A DNA stretch of 64,000 nucleotides from the NCBI GenBank assembly GCA_035937155.1, contig DASYVJ010000036.1, positions 16,236 through 80,235 of the forward strand. The letters run 5' to 3'. Origin of the DNA: Palsa-870 sp035937155. GTDB taxonomy: Bacteria; Chloroflexota; Dormibacteria; Dormibacterales; Dormibacteraceae. Numbering within the stretch: the stretch's first letter is position 1; every line of letters begins with the position of its first letter. The position numbers were made by a program, and so were the translations under genes. The notes beneath the pieces were generated by a model. The model was not told the origin of the DNA. It ran no database searches and saw only the letters and a list, made by a program, of their open reading frames with translations. This document shows, piece by piece, positions 15,769-24,129 of the stretch.

Positions 15769-18700
15769 TCGGGCGGCGCGCCTCCGTAGGGGCACACCGC
15801 CGCGTGCGGGCAGCCACCGAAGCGGGTCACGCAGGTGCCCGCGAGCTCTCGCGGCGCGGGCTCGAAGTGACCTGCCTTGATGCGCTCGATCGCCTGCACG
15901 ACGATCGCGCGGCTGCGGTCCAGGTCCTCTTCCGTCAACAGCTTCTCTCGATATTCCTTGAGGCCTGCTGCGCGGCCGACGCTGAAGATGTCCTGGCGCA
16001 TGCCGCCCCACACCCAGTCCTTCGGGTAATAAAGAGAGAGGTACCGCGGCGTAAAGCCGAGAGGCCTGCCCTCCTCGTCGAAGCCTTCCCTGCATGCGAT
16101 GTAGTAGAGGGCGAGCTGCACGTCGTACAGCTCAGGTCCGAAATAGGCCTCATAGGCGTACTTCATCGGCTTGCCCGAGCCGGTCTTGTAGTCGACGACC
16201 TCCACCTCGCCGTCGCCGACGTCGTTGACACGGTCGATCTTGCCGACGATCTCCGAGCCGTCGAGCTGCAGGCTGAACCTGCGCTCGATCGCGACCGTGC
16301 GCAGCCTGCGGATGAGCTGCATGCCGGTCACGAAGTTGATGTAGTTGGTCAGCACGGACCGCACCTGGCGCTCTTCGCGTTTGCGATCGAGCACGCCCTC
16401 CATGTGCGCGAGATAGCTCTCGAGGTGACTCTGCAGCGCGGTCTCCAGCCACTCCTTCTGATGGTCGCCGTCGAGCGGCCGCCACTCGCCCTCGTGGGCG
16501 TGGAAGTCCTCGAGAACCTTGTGCAGGAATCCACCACGTTCCATCGCAACCGAGCGCGGCTCGTCGATGAGTCCGGGATGGTGGTTGTACCAGTAGAGGC
16601 GCGGGCACTTCAGGTAGTCGTTGAGCGTCGTTGGGCTGAAGTGATCGATTTGCACCGACGAAGGATTGCGGCCGGGGCCAAAGGACTCGAATGGCTCGCC
16701 GGCGTCGGGATCGGCGAGGAACGCGACATCGAGACCGAGCGCGGCGGCGCGTGACGGGACGCCATTTATGAGCGCCGGACGGTGGGAGGCGAGCAAGACC
16801 TCCGCCTCGCGCGCCAGGAGTACGTCGCCAGGTTCGAGGCGCGACGAGCCGCGCGTGTGAACGCGGTCGTCCGCCTCGGGGGCGGCCATGTCGAGAAACG
16901 CCGACGGGCCGGCCTGGCGCAGGTAGGAATCGGCGTACGTGATGTAGAGGCGCCGCCGGGCGCGGGTCATCGCCACGTAGGCGAGGCGCGCCTCCTCGGC
17001 GAGGTGGCCGTCAGGGTCCGAAGGCCACGACGGCATGAAGTCGACCTTGAAGCCCTCGAGCCATTTGCGGTCGTCGGGGTCGAGAAGAGGGTGCGGGCGC
17101 ACTGGCAGCGGAAACAGGCCGTGGGCGAAGCCCGAGCAGAAGACGACCTCGAACTCAAGGCCCTTTGCCTGATGCACCGTCATCACCTGGACGGCGTCGC
17201 GCGCGCCGGGCGCCGCCTCGCTGTCGTCCGCCGCGGCGGCCAGCAGGGTCTCGAGCGAACCGGAGATGTCGGCGAGCTTAGGCCGCGCGCCGTGCAGTCG
17301 TTCATGAACCGCTTCGATCGCCTCCAGGCCGTCGATCGCGGCGCGGAGGTCGGCGATCGCCTCGACGCGCTGCTCTTCGGGGAGCTCGAGGTCGAGCAGC
17401 CTTCGGATGCCGCCGTCCTCGATGAGGACGGAATAGGCAAGGCTCGCCAGCGAGAGCTTTGATGCGCGGCCGAGCAAGTTATGACGCGTGACCATAGCGT
17501 CGTAAAGGTCGGCCAGTTCCTGTTCAGACAGGAACGGCATGTAATCCGGTTCCGCCCTGTCCTCGTTCGGAGGTTCGCCGCCCCACGGGAGCGGGTAGCG
17601 CTGGGGATCCCGCGTGGCCAGCGCGTACATGAGGCGGTCCATGACCTTCTTCAGCGGCCGGCTCCGTTCGCGAGCGTGCGCGCGAAGGCGTCCCAGCGTG
17701 CGCGCTCCGACACCGCCGAGGCTTGTCGCGAGCGCGCCTTCGAACGCATCCTGGTCGTCGGGGCGGCGCAGCGATTCGAGGTATCCGACCAGGAAGCGGA
17801 CCACCTCGTTGCGCGAAGTGGCGCCAGATCCGCGCACCTCGTAGGGAAGGCCCAGCGCGCGCAGCGCCTCTTCGAAAGGAGCGCCGAACGAGGTGGTGCT
17901 GCGCAGCAGGATCGCAAAGTCGCGGTGACGGAGCTCCGGAGATTCGGCGTGCATGCGTTTGATCTCACGCGCGACGAAGAACGCCTCGTCGACGGGATCG
18001 CGCTCGCGCGCGACGACGATGGCGGGCGAGGCGGGCGTGACCGTTGTCCGCAGCCGACGCCCGTCACGTCCGAGATGGGTCGCAGCCAGCAGCCGCTCGC
18101 CGGCGTCTAGGGCCTGGCGCGAAGAGCGACGGCATTGGTCAAGCTGCAGCGTGGCGCTGCCGTAAACGGCGGCGAAGTCTCGGCTGAGCAAGCGCGGGAC
18201 GGTGCCGCGGAATCCGTAGATCGACTGGTCCGGATCGCCGACGACGACTAGGCGCGGATGTGTCGCCGGCGGCGCGACCAGCTGCAGCAGCTCGAATTGT
18301 GCGGGGTCGACGTCCTGGAACTCGTCCACGAGGATGAGACGGAAACGCTGTCTCAGGTTCTCGCGGAGCGCTGCGTTCGACTGCAGGAGCTCGATCGCTC
18401 CAGAGATCAGGTCGCGAAAGTCGAACATGTGCGCGCCCTGGAGGCGGAGTTGGTAGGCCTGGTAGACCGAGGCCAAGACGCGCAGGCGCTCGCCCGCACT
18501 CGCCTCGGCCGCCAGCATGAGCGCGGATGGGTGGACGAGGTTCTGCTTCATCAACTGGACAAAGGCCAGCAGGTCGCTCGCGAAGGCATCCGACTTCCGG
18601 ACTCCTTCCAGAGGGCCGAGCAGCGCAATGTCGAGCTCGCCGAGCACCTGACGCATGACCAACCCTTCCTGGAATTTGTTGATCTGAAGACGGTCGCGAC

Positions 18701-18971
18701 TGGGCACGTGGTCGCGCAGGAGCCGCTCGCAGAAGCTGTGGAAGGTGGAGATCCAGGCCTCGCCGTACTCGTCTTGCAGGCGCTGATCGATTCGCCGCGA
18801 GATCTCGCCAGCGGCGCTTTTCGAGAAGGTGAGGACGAGGATCTCGCCGCGGCCGGCCAGGCGCTCACGCACGGCCTGCTCGTACAGGTCGACCAAGGCA
18901 TGCGTCTTGCCAGTGCCCGGTCCGGCGAGCACCCGCAGTGGTCCGGCGATTTCGTGGATGTCGAGTGGCAA
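15765..18971 (-). CDS. UvrD-like helicase fused to RecB-like nuclease (AdnAB-type, first subunit)
   Basis: 1068 residues from a TTG at 18971. No ATG or GTG lies between it and the in-frame stop upstream, and Walker A (VLAGPGTGKT) begins only about 14 residues in, so TTG is required. Motor motifs: ILVDEFQDVD, GDPDQSIYGFRG and AYVAMTRARRRLYI. The nuclease domain shows KCPRLYWYN, GKIDRVND, EVVDYKTGS and a C-terminal cysteine cluster ending GGCPHAAVCPYG. It is coupled to the next subunit by a 4-nt overlap. The pair should act as a heterodimer on DNA ends. Confidence 0.87.
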   Translation of the reverse strand: MPLDIHEIAGPLRVLAGPGTGKTHALVDLYEQAVRERLAGRGEILVLTFSKSAAGEISRRIDQRLQDEYGEAWISTFHSFCERLLRDHVPSRDRLQINKFQEGLVMRQVLGELDIALLGPLEGVRKSDAFASDLLAFVQLMKQNLVHPSALMLAAEASAGERLRVLASVYQAYQLRLQGAHMFDFRDLISGAIELLQSNAALRENLRQRFRLILVDEFQDVDPAQFELLQLVAPPATHPRLVVVGDPDQSIYGFRGTVPRLLSRDFAAVYGSATLQLDQCRRSSRQALDAGERLLAATHLGRDGRRLRTTVTPASPAIVVARERDPVDEAFFVAREIKRMHAESPELRHRDFAILLRSTTSFGAPFEEALRALGLPYEVRGSGATSRNEVVRFLVGYLESLRRPDDQDAFEGALATSLGGVGARTLGRLRAHARERSRPLKKVMDRLMYALATRDPQRYPLPWGGEPPNEDRAEPDYMPFLSEQELADLYDAMVTRHNLLGRASKLSLASLAYSVLIEDGGIRRLLDLELPEEQRVEAIADLRAAIDGLEAIEAVHERLHGARPKLADISGSLETLLAAAADDSEAAPGARDAVQVMTVHQAKGLEFEVVFCSGFAHGLFPLPVRPHPLLDPDDRKWLEGFKVDFMPSWPSDPDGHLAEEARLAYVAMTRARRRLYITYADSYLRQAGPSAFLDMAAPEADDRVHTRGSSRLEPGDVLLAREAEVLLASHRPALINGVPSRAAALGLDVAFLADPDAGEPFESFGPGRNPSSVQIDHFSPTTLNDYLKCPRLYWYNHHPGLIDEPRSVAMERGGFLHKVLEDFHAHEGEWRPLDGDHQKEWLETALQSHLESYLAHMEGVLDRKREERQVRSVLTNYINFVTGMQLIRRLRTVAIERRFSLQLDGSEIVGKIDRVNDVGDGEVEVVDYKTGSGKPMKYAYEAYFGPELYDVQLALYYIACREGFDEEGRPLGFTPRYLSLYYPKDWVWGGMRQDIFSVGRAAGLKEYREKLLTEEDLDRSRAIVVQAIERIKAGHFEPAPRELAGTCVTRFGGCPHAAVCPYGGAPPE

Positions 18972-19001
18972 AGGTTCCCCTGAATGGCGCGGGCGTCCTG
19001 A

Positions 19002-20024
19002 TTATGCGGGCGCCCGTGTCCTCAAGTCAGCCGCGCCTGTTAAGGACCGCCAGGTGACGACCACCAGTGGAGCGCGCCAGGCAGGCACGGGGCGGTCTTT
19101 CCAGATCATCCATGCCGCCGCAGCCAGGAGACACAGGTCCGAGGCGTGTAGGTACGGAGACGCGATGAGGGAACCGATGATTCCGACGGGCACGATCAGG
19201 CCGGGCGTACCCCGAAGCCTGAAGGCCGTGGCCAGCACCATGCCCACGATGAGTACGCGCAACGCAGCAGCAACGACTCCGGTCGCGCCGAGTGCGCCCT
19301 TCAGCGTGAGGGCATCCGCTCCGCCTGGAAGCGGAGCTCGCAGCTGAGTGACATAAACGGAGAGGCCGTGCGCGCCGAGCAACAGGAATGCGATGAGGAA
19401 GAGAACCGCGCCGGCTGCGAGCCACGCGGCGAAGGCCCGATAACGACCCGCAATAAGCAGCACGAACGGCACTAGCATCGCCGTGTTTGGTTTGAGGAAG
19501 ATGAGCGACAGGGCGACGCCTGCCGCGATGTCGCGGTCTCTGCGGAGGAGGCCCCACGCGACCACCACGCCAGCCGCGACCAGCGGAACCACCTGCCCAA
19601 CGTTCACCGAGTGCATCACCCACCACGGAGTGAGAGCCGCGACCACCGCGACCCACCTGCTGATTCCCGCGCTAGCACTAGACCAGGTCAGCGCAAGGGC
19701 AAAAGCCACAAATGTGAAAGCGGCCCAGATGCCGTAGGCGACGGAGTACGGAAGCGCCGTCAGCGGCGCGACCAGCCACGCGACGCTCGGCGGGCTCAAG
19801 AACGGCTGCGACCACTGGCTGGGTACGAGCTGCTTCTGCGCGAGGGCGACCAGTGGCTGGTCGTAGAGGTGCTGCCACCCGTCGTGCAGGCCCACGATCG
19901 CGGCGGCCACATAGGTGTGGAAATCGATGCCGATGCGCTCGGCCCGGTGCACGATATCGAGCACAAGAGCAACCAGCACGACCGCCAGGCCAAGCCACCA
20001 CCACACTCGGCGAGACTTGATCAC
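19002..20024 (-). CDS. GT87-family (DUF2029) membrane glycosyltransferase
   Basis: 340-residue polytopic membrane protein with about nine to ten hydrophobic segments. The first extracytoplasmic loop carries GIDFHTYVAAA, with the Asp expected of GT-C enzymes, followed by FLSPPSVAWLVAPL and LIFLKPNTAML, as in the polyprenyl-phosphate-mannose mannosyltransferases of actinobacteria. The start is GTG at 20024. It is divergent from another GT-C enzyme at 20075. Sugar and acceptor are unknown. Confidence 0.8.
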   Translation of the reverse strand: MIKSRRVWWWLGLAVVLVALVLDIVHRAERIGIDFHTYVAAAIVGLHDGWQHLYDQPLVALAQKQLVPSQWSQPFLSPPSVAWLVAPLTALPYSVAYGIWAAFTFVAFALALTWSSASAGISRWVAVVAALTPWWVMHSVNVGQVVPLVAAGVVVAWGLLRRDRDIAAGVALSLIFLKPNTAMLVPFVLLIAGRYRAFAAWLAAGAVLFLIAFLLLGAHGLSVYVTQLRAPLPGGADALTLKGALGATGVVAAALRVLIVGMVLATAFRLRGTPGLIVPVGIIGSLIASPYLHASDLCLLAAAAWMIWKDRPVPAWRAPLVVVTWRSLTGAADLRTRAPA

Positions 20025-20074
20025 CGCCTGACGTTACCGCACGAAAATAAATGCCCGGTTAGAGTCAGAGCCCG

Positions 20075-21544
20075 ATGATCCGCCCGAGGCAAGTCGCACT
20101 TTGGGCGGGGCTCATCGCCGCCACCGTTGTCGCCGTCCACCTGCCTTCCTTCTTCCACCGCCTGCTCGACGGCGACGAAGCCATCTACGGTTCGATCGCG
20201 GCGCTCCTGAACAGTGGGGGACAGCTCTACGGGACGGGCGGCGTGGACAACAAGCCGCCTGGGGTCTACTGGATGTACGCGGCGACCTTCCAGGCAGCCG
20301 GCACCTACCAGATGACCGCCATCCATGCCGTCGGGCTGGGGGTGATCCTGGCGACGTGCGCGCTGTTGTTCATCATCGGCCGCGATCTCGGCCGAACCAG
20401 GGCAGGCCTGCTGGCGGGTCTCTTCTACGGCGTCTTGACGGCGGCCGGCAATCCGCGCCTGCTGGCCACCAACACAGAGCTCCTGATGATGCTGCCACTG
20501 ACGGCCTCCGTCTTTCTAATGCTGCGGCGCAGGTGGTTCTGGTCGGGCCTACTGCTCGTCGCGGCAGGAGCCTTCCGCCAGGTGGCCGCGGTCAACGTGT
20601 TGCTGGCCGTAGCGGGCATCCTCTGGCTAGAGCCCGCCCAGAGTCGCTGGCGCGCGGCGGCACGATTCTCAGGAGGCATCGCCGCCGCCCTTCTTGCCGG
20701 CGCGTCGGTGCTGCTTTTGACGGGCTCGCTGTCTGGTTTCTGGCACTGGACTGTGAGCAGCCTGTACGGGTACGCGTCGACGAACTGGATACCGAGCTTT
20801 GTGTGGATGCGCGCCACAGACAGCCTGGTCCCCTTCGTAGTCGACATGTCCATCCTATGGATTGCCGCGATCGCGTTCGCGACGCGATGGCGCCACCTCG
20901 AGCCTAAGGAACGGCTGGTCCCGGTGTGGTTGGCGGTTGCCATGGTCGGATCGGTCGCGGCCGGCCATCTGTCGTGGCATTACTTCATCCAGGCCATGGG
21001 ACCGCTTGCGCTCGCAGCGGCGCTCTGCTTCGAGCACTTCACTGTGCGGAGATGGGTCGCGGCCGCTGCGGCGTTAGGGATCGCTTTGCCGGCCATCGGC
21101 TGGTGGGCCTTTGACCTCGGCGCCGATCCACTCACGTATGACTTCAGCCCGCCAGTGCCTCAGCACCAAGCTGTGGCGGGATACATCCACGACCACACGA
21201 CGCCCGATCAGCGCGTTTTTGTGTGGGGCGACTGGCCGGCCCTCTACGTCGAGTCCGACCGGCTGATGGCCAGCCGCTTTCCCGGTTTTCTTCGAGGGTT
21301 CGCTCGCGGCTCAGGGCTCCAGCCCGACAACTGGGATACGAAACCCGACGTATGGCCCCTGCTTCAATCGGACCTGGAGGCAGACCCGCCCGCGCTCATC
21401 GTCGACACGGCGGCCGCGGGCTGGAGCGACTTCTCGATGTATCCGATGAGCAACTATCCGGTCCTCGCCGACCTGGTGGCCAGCCGCTACCACGTGGTGG
21501 CGGCGGTCGACCGCGTCGTGATCTACGCGCGCAATAGCTCTTGA
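20075..21544 (+). CDS. GT39/ArnT-like membrane glycosyltransferase
   Basis: 489-residue polytopic protein of the PMT/ArnT type. The hallmark DGDEAIYGSIA in the first outer loop gives the catalytic acidic pair, and DNKPPGVYW follows. The soluble C-terminal part begins near FSPPVPQHQAV. It would move a sugar from a polyprenyl-phosphate donor on the outer face of the membrane. Its last 22 nt overlap the convergent sigma-like gene, and a second copy of its 3' end lies at 22472-22595. Confidence 0.85.
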   Translation: MIRPRQVALWAGLIAATVVAVHLPSFFHRLLDGDEAIYGSIAALLNSGGQLYGTGGVDNKPPGVYWMYAATFQAAGTYQMTAIHAVGLGVILATCALLFIIGRDLGRTRAGLLAGLFYGVLTAAGNPRLLATNTELLMMLPLTASVFLMLRRRWFWSGLLLVAAGAFRQVAAVNVLLAVAGILWLEPAQSRWRAAARFSGGIAAALLAGASVLLLTGSLSGFWHWTVSSLYGYASTNWIPSFVWMRATDSLVPFVVDMSILWIAAIAFATRWRHLEPKERLVPVWLAVAMVGSVAAGHLSWHYFIQAMGPLALAAALCFEHFTVRRWVAAAAALGIALPAIGWWAFDLGADPLTYDFSPPVPQHQAVAGYIHDHTTPDQRVFVWGDWPALYVESDRLMASRFPGFLRGFARGSGLQPDNWDTKPDVWPLLQSDLEADPPALIVDTAAAGWSDFSMYPMSNYPVLADLVASRYHVVAAVDRVVIYARNSS

Positions 21545-22368
21545 ACGATCGGCACCTCAGGCAGCTTGATGTGCTCATGGTGCTCCTCGACATGGACCGG
21601 GGGAATCTCCACGGGTACGGGAAGCGTCACCGCCGCCGGCACGACCTTCACAGCCTTCCCGGCCCGAGACTTGGTGGCTTCGACCGCCGCGGCGGTCACG
21701 TGAGGTATCTTCACTGCCTTGCCCTGCAGGACCGCCAGCGGCATGGCGGAGCTGATTGCGGGAGTGCCACCCTTGTCGATTGTGCTCAGCTGCCCCGGTG
21801 GCACGGGCTGCGAGATCAGGATCGCTCCTGCGGTCGCGACGGCGACTGTGAGGGCACCCACCCTGACCAGCTCGCCGGTGCTGGGACCGGCCGCCTGGTG
21901 GGCGGTATCGGTCAGCCAACGCCCGCTCAGGAATAGAGCCAGCCCGTACAAGATCCTGCGGCCGACCACCCGGCCGTGCTCCACGTACACGCTGACCCGG
22001 GCGATCGCCTGGCGGAGGCCTCTTTCGACGCTGCTGACGGTGATGCCCAGGCCCTGGGCGATTTCCCGGTTGGAAAGGTCGCTGAAATAAGCGAGCTTGA
22101 TCAGCTGCTTCTGTCGCGGCGGGAGCGTGGCCATGGCCTCTTCGACCGAGTGGCGCTTCATGGCGCCTGAAAAGCCGATCCAACGGCGGGTTCCGTCGCC
22201 ACCTTCGTTCCTGCCCTCGACGAGCAACCGCTTGAGCTCTTTGTGCGCGCCCTGAACGCGGCGCCTGGTAATTGGGTCGCGCCGAAGGCCGGTCATCAGC
22301 CACTGCCGCCAGGAGCCACTCGAGGCGGCGGGGACTACTTCATCAGCTTCGCGGGGCACAACTCGCAT
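21523..22368 (-). CDS. membrane-anchored sigma-70-region-4-like HTH protein (copy 1)
   Basis: 281 residues from the ATG at 22368, the start shared with the paralogue (a TTG at 22389 is less likely). Residues 74-130 form a sigma region 4 module: LPPRQKQLIKLAYF, then LSNREIAQGLGIT, then VERGLRQAIARV. A membrane segment follows at about 168-187 and then an outer tail of about 95 residues rich in Pro and Val (VTLPVPVEIPPVHV). No sigma region 2 is visible, so it is not a complete sigma factor. A one-component membrane regulator or an anti-sigma-like partner is possible. I know no named family with this layout. Confidence 0.75.
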   Translation of the reverse strand: MRVVPREADEVVPAASSGSWRQWLMTGLRRDPITRRRVQGAHKELKRLLVEGRNEGGDGTRRWIGFSGAMKRHSVEEAMATLPPRQKQLIKLAYFSDLSNREIAQGLGITVSSVERGLRQAIARVSVYVEHGRVVGRRILYGLALFLSGRWLTDTAHQAAGPSTGELVRVGALTVAVATAGAILISQPVPPGQLSTIDKGGTPAISSAMPLAVLQGKAVKIPHVTAAAVEATKSRAGKAVKVVPAAVTLPVPVEIPPVHVEEHHEHIKLPEVPIVQELLRA

Positions 22369-22423
22369 AACTCGTCTTACCCGACCCAAGGGATACTCCC
22401 GGTGGCCGGAACTCAGGATCCTA

Positions 22424-22472
22424 TCAGTCCGGCGCGGGTTTTGGTGGTCGTTTGATCTCGATGATCGTAGGC
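22424..22472 (-). pseudogene. relic of the DsbA-like gene 3' end
   Basis: Reads PTIIEIKRPPKPAPD and stop, against PTILEIKRPLKPTLD and stop at the end of the intact gene at 23533. It was carried along in the tandem duplication and has no start. Confidence 0.85.
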
Positions 22473-22595
22473 CGGAGTGGTTTCTCGATGGGCCCGCTGA
22501 GCGACTATCCGGTCCTAGCCGACCTGGTCGCCAGCCGCTAACACTTGGTGGCGACCGTCGACCGCGTGGTGACTTACGCGCCCAACACCCGCTGA
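22472..22595 (+). pseudogene. relic of the GT39 gene 3' end
   Basis: Reads LSDYPVLADLVASR, then TAA, then HLVATVDRVVTYAPNTR and TGA, matching the last 32 codons of the gene at 20075-21544. The internal TAA and the missing 5' part show it is dead. Confidence 0.85.
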
Positions 22596-23474
22596 ATGAT
22601 TGGTAGGTCCGGAAGCAGGGGAAGCTCCACCGGTGCCGGTGGCACCTCGACCGGGATTGGAACCGTCACCGCCGGTAGCGTTATGACCGGAAGCGTCAAC
22701 TCCGGCAACGCAATCTTGGGCGCCACAACCCTGAGTCCCCCCGGCGTTCGCTCCCTGCGATGTCACCTGAGATATCGCGCCTTCCACAATCGCAGCGGTC
22801 ACTTTTGGCATGTCGATGGCCTGGCGCTGCAGGACTGCGAAGGGCTGCGACGCGCTGATCGCGGGCGTGCCCCCGTTGTCGATTGTGCTCAGCTGCCCCG
22901 GCGACGCGGGCTGCGAGATCAGCACCGCTCCCGCGGCCGCGGCCGCGACTGCGAACGCACCCACCCTGACCAGCTGGTCGGTGCTTGGACCGGCGGCGTG
23001 ATGGGCGGTATCGGTCAGCCACCGCCCGCCCAGGAAGAGCGCAAGCCCGTAGATGACCTTGCGGCCGGCCGCCCGCCCGTGCTCGACGTACGCACTTACC
23101 CGCGCGATCGCCTCGCGGAGGCCTCTCTCGACGCTGCTGGGTGTGATGCCCAGCCCCTGGGCTATCTCCCGGTTTGACAGATCACTGAAATAGGCGAGCT
23201 TGATCAGCTGCTTTTGCCGCGGCGGGAGCGAGGTCGCAGCCTCCTCGACCGCCTGGCGCGCCATGGCCCCTGAAAAGCTCTTCCAGCTGTGAGTTCGGTC
23301 GCCGCCCTCGCTCATCCCCTCGACAAGCAACCGCTTGAGCTCTTTGTGCGCGCCCTGAACGCGGCGCCGGGCGATCGGTTCCCGCCGAGCTCCGGTCACG
23401 AGCCAGTTCCGCCACGAGCCGTTGGCGTCTGTCGGGACCAGGTCGTTTTCAGCTTCGCGCGAGGCAACGCGCAT
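22515..23474 (-). CDS. membrane-anchored sigma-70-region-4-like HTH protein (copy 2, frameshifted near the 3' end)
   Basis: Paralogue of the gene at 21523. HTH (LPPRQKQLIKLAYF to EAIARVSAYVEH), membrane segment and STIDNGGTPAIS linker align well. As read, the last ~75 residues (GGTQGCGAQDC onward) are unlike copy 1. Skipping one G in a run of six (22737-22742) restores a tail LRVVAPKIALPELTLPVITLP and then VPIPVEVPP, ending QRVLGA and TAA at 22574-22576, clearly homologous to copy 1. So the true product is probably 299 residues (22574-23474) with a +1 frameshift, either real or a sequencing error. TATAAG lies 7 nt before the ATG. Confidence 0.75.
   Translation of the reverse strand: MRVASREAENDLVPTDANGSWRNWLVTGARREPIARRRVQGAHKELKRLLVEGMSEGGDRTHSWKSFSGAMARQAVEEAATSLPPRQKQLIKLAYFSDLSNREIAQGLGITPSSVERGLREAIARVSAYVEHGRAAGRKVIYGLALFLGGRWLTDTAHHAAGPSTDQLVRVGAFAVAAAAAGAVLISQPASPGQLSTIDNGGTPAISASQPFAVLQRQAIDMPKVTAAIVEGAISQVTSQGANAGGTQGCGAQDCVAGVDASGHNATGGDGSNPGRGATGTGGASPASGPTNHSAGVGRVSHHAVDGRHQVLAAGDQVG
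22737..22742 (-). other. homopolymer G6 run with +1 frameshift
   Basis: Six consecutive G on the coding strand. Deleting one joins the frames of the HTH/membrane part and the Pro-rich tail that matches the paralogue. Confidence 0.7.
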
Positions 23475-23481
23475 GAATTTA

Positions 23482-23487
23482 CTTATA
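23482..23487 (-). promoter_or_regulatory. -10 box of sigma-like gene copy 2 (leaderless start)
   Basis: TATAAG on the minus strand followed by 7 nt and ATG. A GGAAGT motif lies about 20 nt further upstream; whether it is a -35 element is unknown. Confidence 0.45.
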
Positions 23488-23532
23488 CCGCCAAAACGAG
23501 AACTTCCGATGGCCGGGATGCACCCGATGCTA

Positions 23533-24129
23533 TCAGTCCAGGGTGGGTTTTAGCGGTCGTTTGATCTCGAGAATCGTAGGCTCGCCGGCTGCAACTGCGA
23601 GCAGCCGGTCGAACACCCGGATCGCGCCGGCACCCTCTGGGATCTCCGCCAGCCGGACATAAGCAGAAGCGCCATCAGGAAACACGATCGTCGGCGTGCC
23701 GAAGACTCCGAGCCTGCTCACTGCCTCCCGGTGGTCGCGGGCGAGGGAGCTCAGGATGCCTGGGTCGGCGACGTCCTTGCGAAAGCGCTCGAGATCCAGC
23801 CCCGAATCGACCGCAACGCGCTCCACCACCTCGAGCTGGTCGATGTCGAGCCGGTCGCGATGCCGCGCTATCAGAAGCGGCATGTGGAGCGCGTGGAACT
23901 GGTCCTGGCGGCGGGCAGCCTCGGCCGCCCGGAACGCAAGCCGGCCCTTCACCCGTTCAGAGGACGGCGCGTCCCATACGGTCCACCCCTCATCCTTGGA
24001 GTTCACTTGCGCCAACGAGAAGTAACGCCAGGTGACTTTGAGGTTGCGAGTGGGGGCGACATTCTGGAGCATCACCGACGCGCGGTACACGAAAGGACAG
24101 AGGTAGTCGTAGAAGACTTCGAGCTCCAT
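23533..24129 (-). CDS. DsbA-family (FrnE-like) oxidoreductase
   Basis: 198 residues from the ATG at 24129. The thioredoxin fold with helical insertion is recognisable: MELEVFYDYLCPFVYRAS at the start and GVFGTPTIVFPDG with the cis-Pro near the end. The active site reads CPFV, so only the first Cys of CxxC is kept, as in FrnE- or HCCA-isomerase-like members with isomerase or thiol-transfer roles. Its start codon overlaps that of the divergent CPBP gene (CATG). A copy of its 3' end lies at 22424-22472. Confidence 0.85.
   Translation of the reverse strand: MELEVFYDYLCPFVYRASVMLQNVAPTRNLKVTWRYFSLAQVNSKDEGWTVWDAPSSERVKGRLAFRAAEAARRQDQFHALHMPLLIARHRDRLDIDQLEVVERVAVDSGLDLERFRKDVADPGILSSLARDHREAVSRLGVFGTPTIVFPDGASAYVRLAEIPEGAGAIRVFDRLLAVAAGEPTILEIKRPLKPTLD

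Larger units (their letters stand above)
21421..22472. repeat. tandem duplication, copy 1
   Basis: This segment contains the 3' end of the GT39 gene, a complete sigma-region-4-like gene and the 3' end of a DsbA-like gene. It abuts copy 2 at about 22472. Copies align over their length with many substitutions and indels, so the event is old. Confidence 0.85.
22472..23581. repeat. tandem duplication, copy 2
   Basis: Second unit of about 1110 nt, starting exactly where copy 1 ends. It holds the GT39 3' relic, the second sigma-like gene and the 3' end of the intact DsbA-like gene. It is about 58 nt longer than copy 1 because of indels. Confidence 0.85.

Noticed and set aside
14104..15789. Plus-strand open frame of about 560 codons inside the helicase-nuclease gene
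   Set aside because: No motif, composition typical of antisense reading; helicase motifs on the minus strand are complete.
22515..22740. Gly/Ser-rich tail of the second sigma-like gene as a real domain
   Set aside because: The +1 frame encodes a tail homologous to the paralogue, so the Gly-rich reading is probably an out-of-frame translation.
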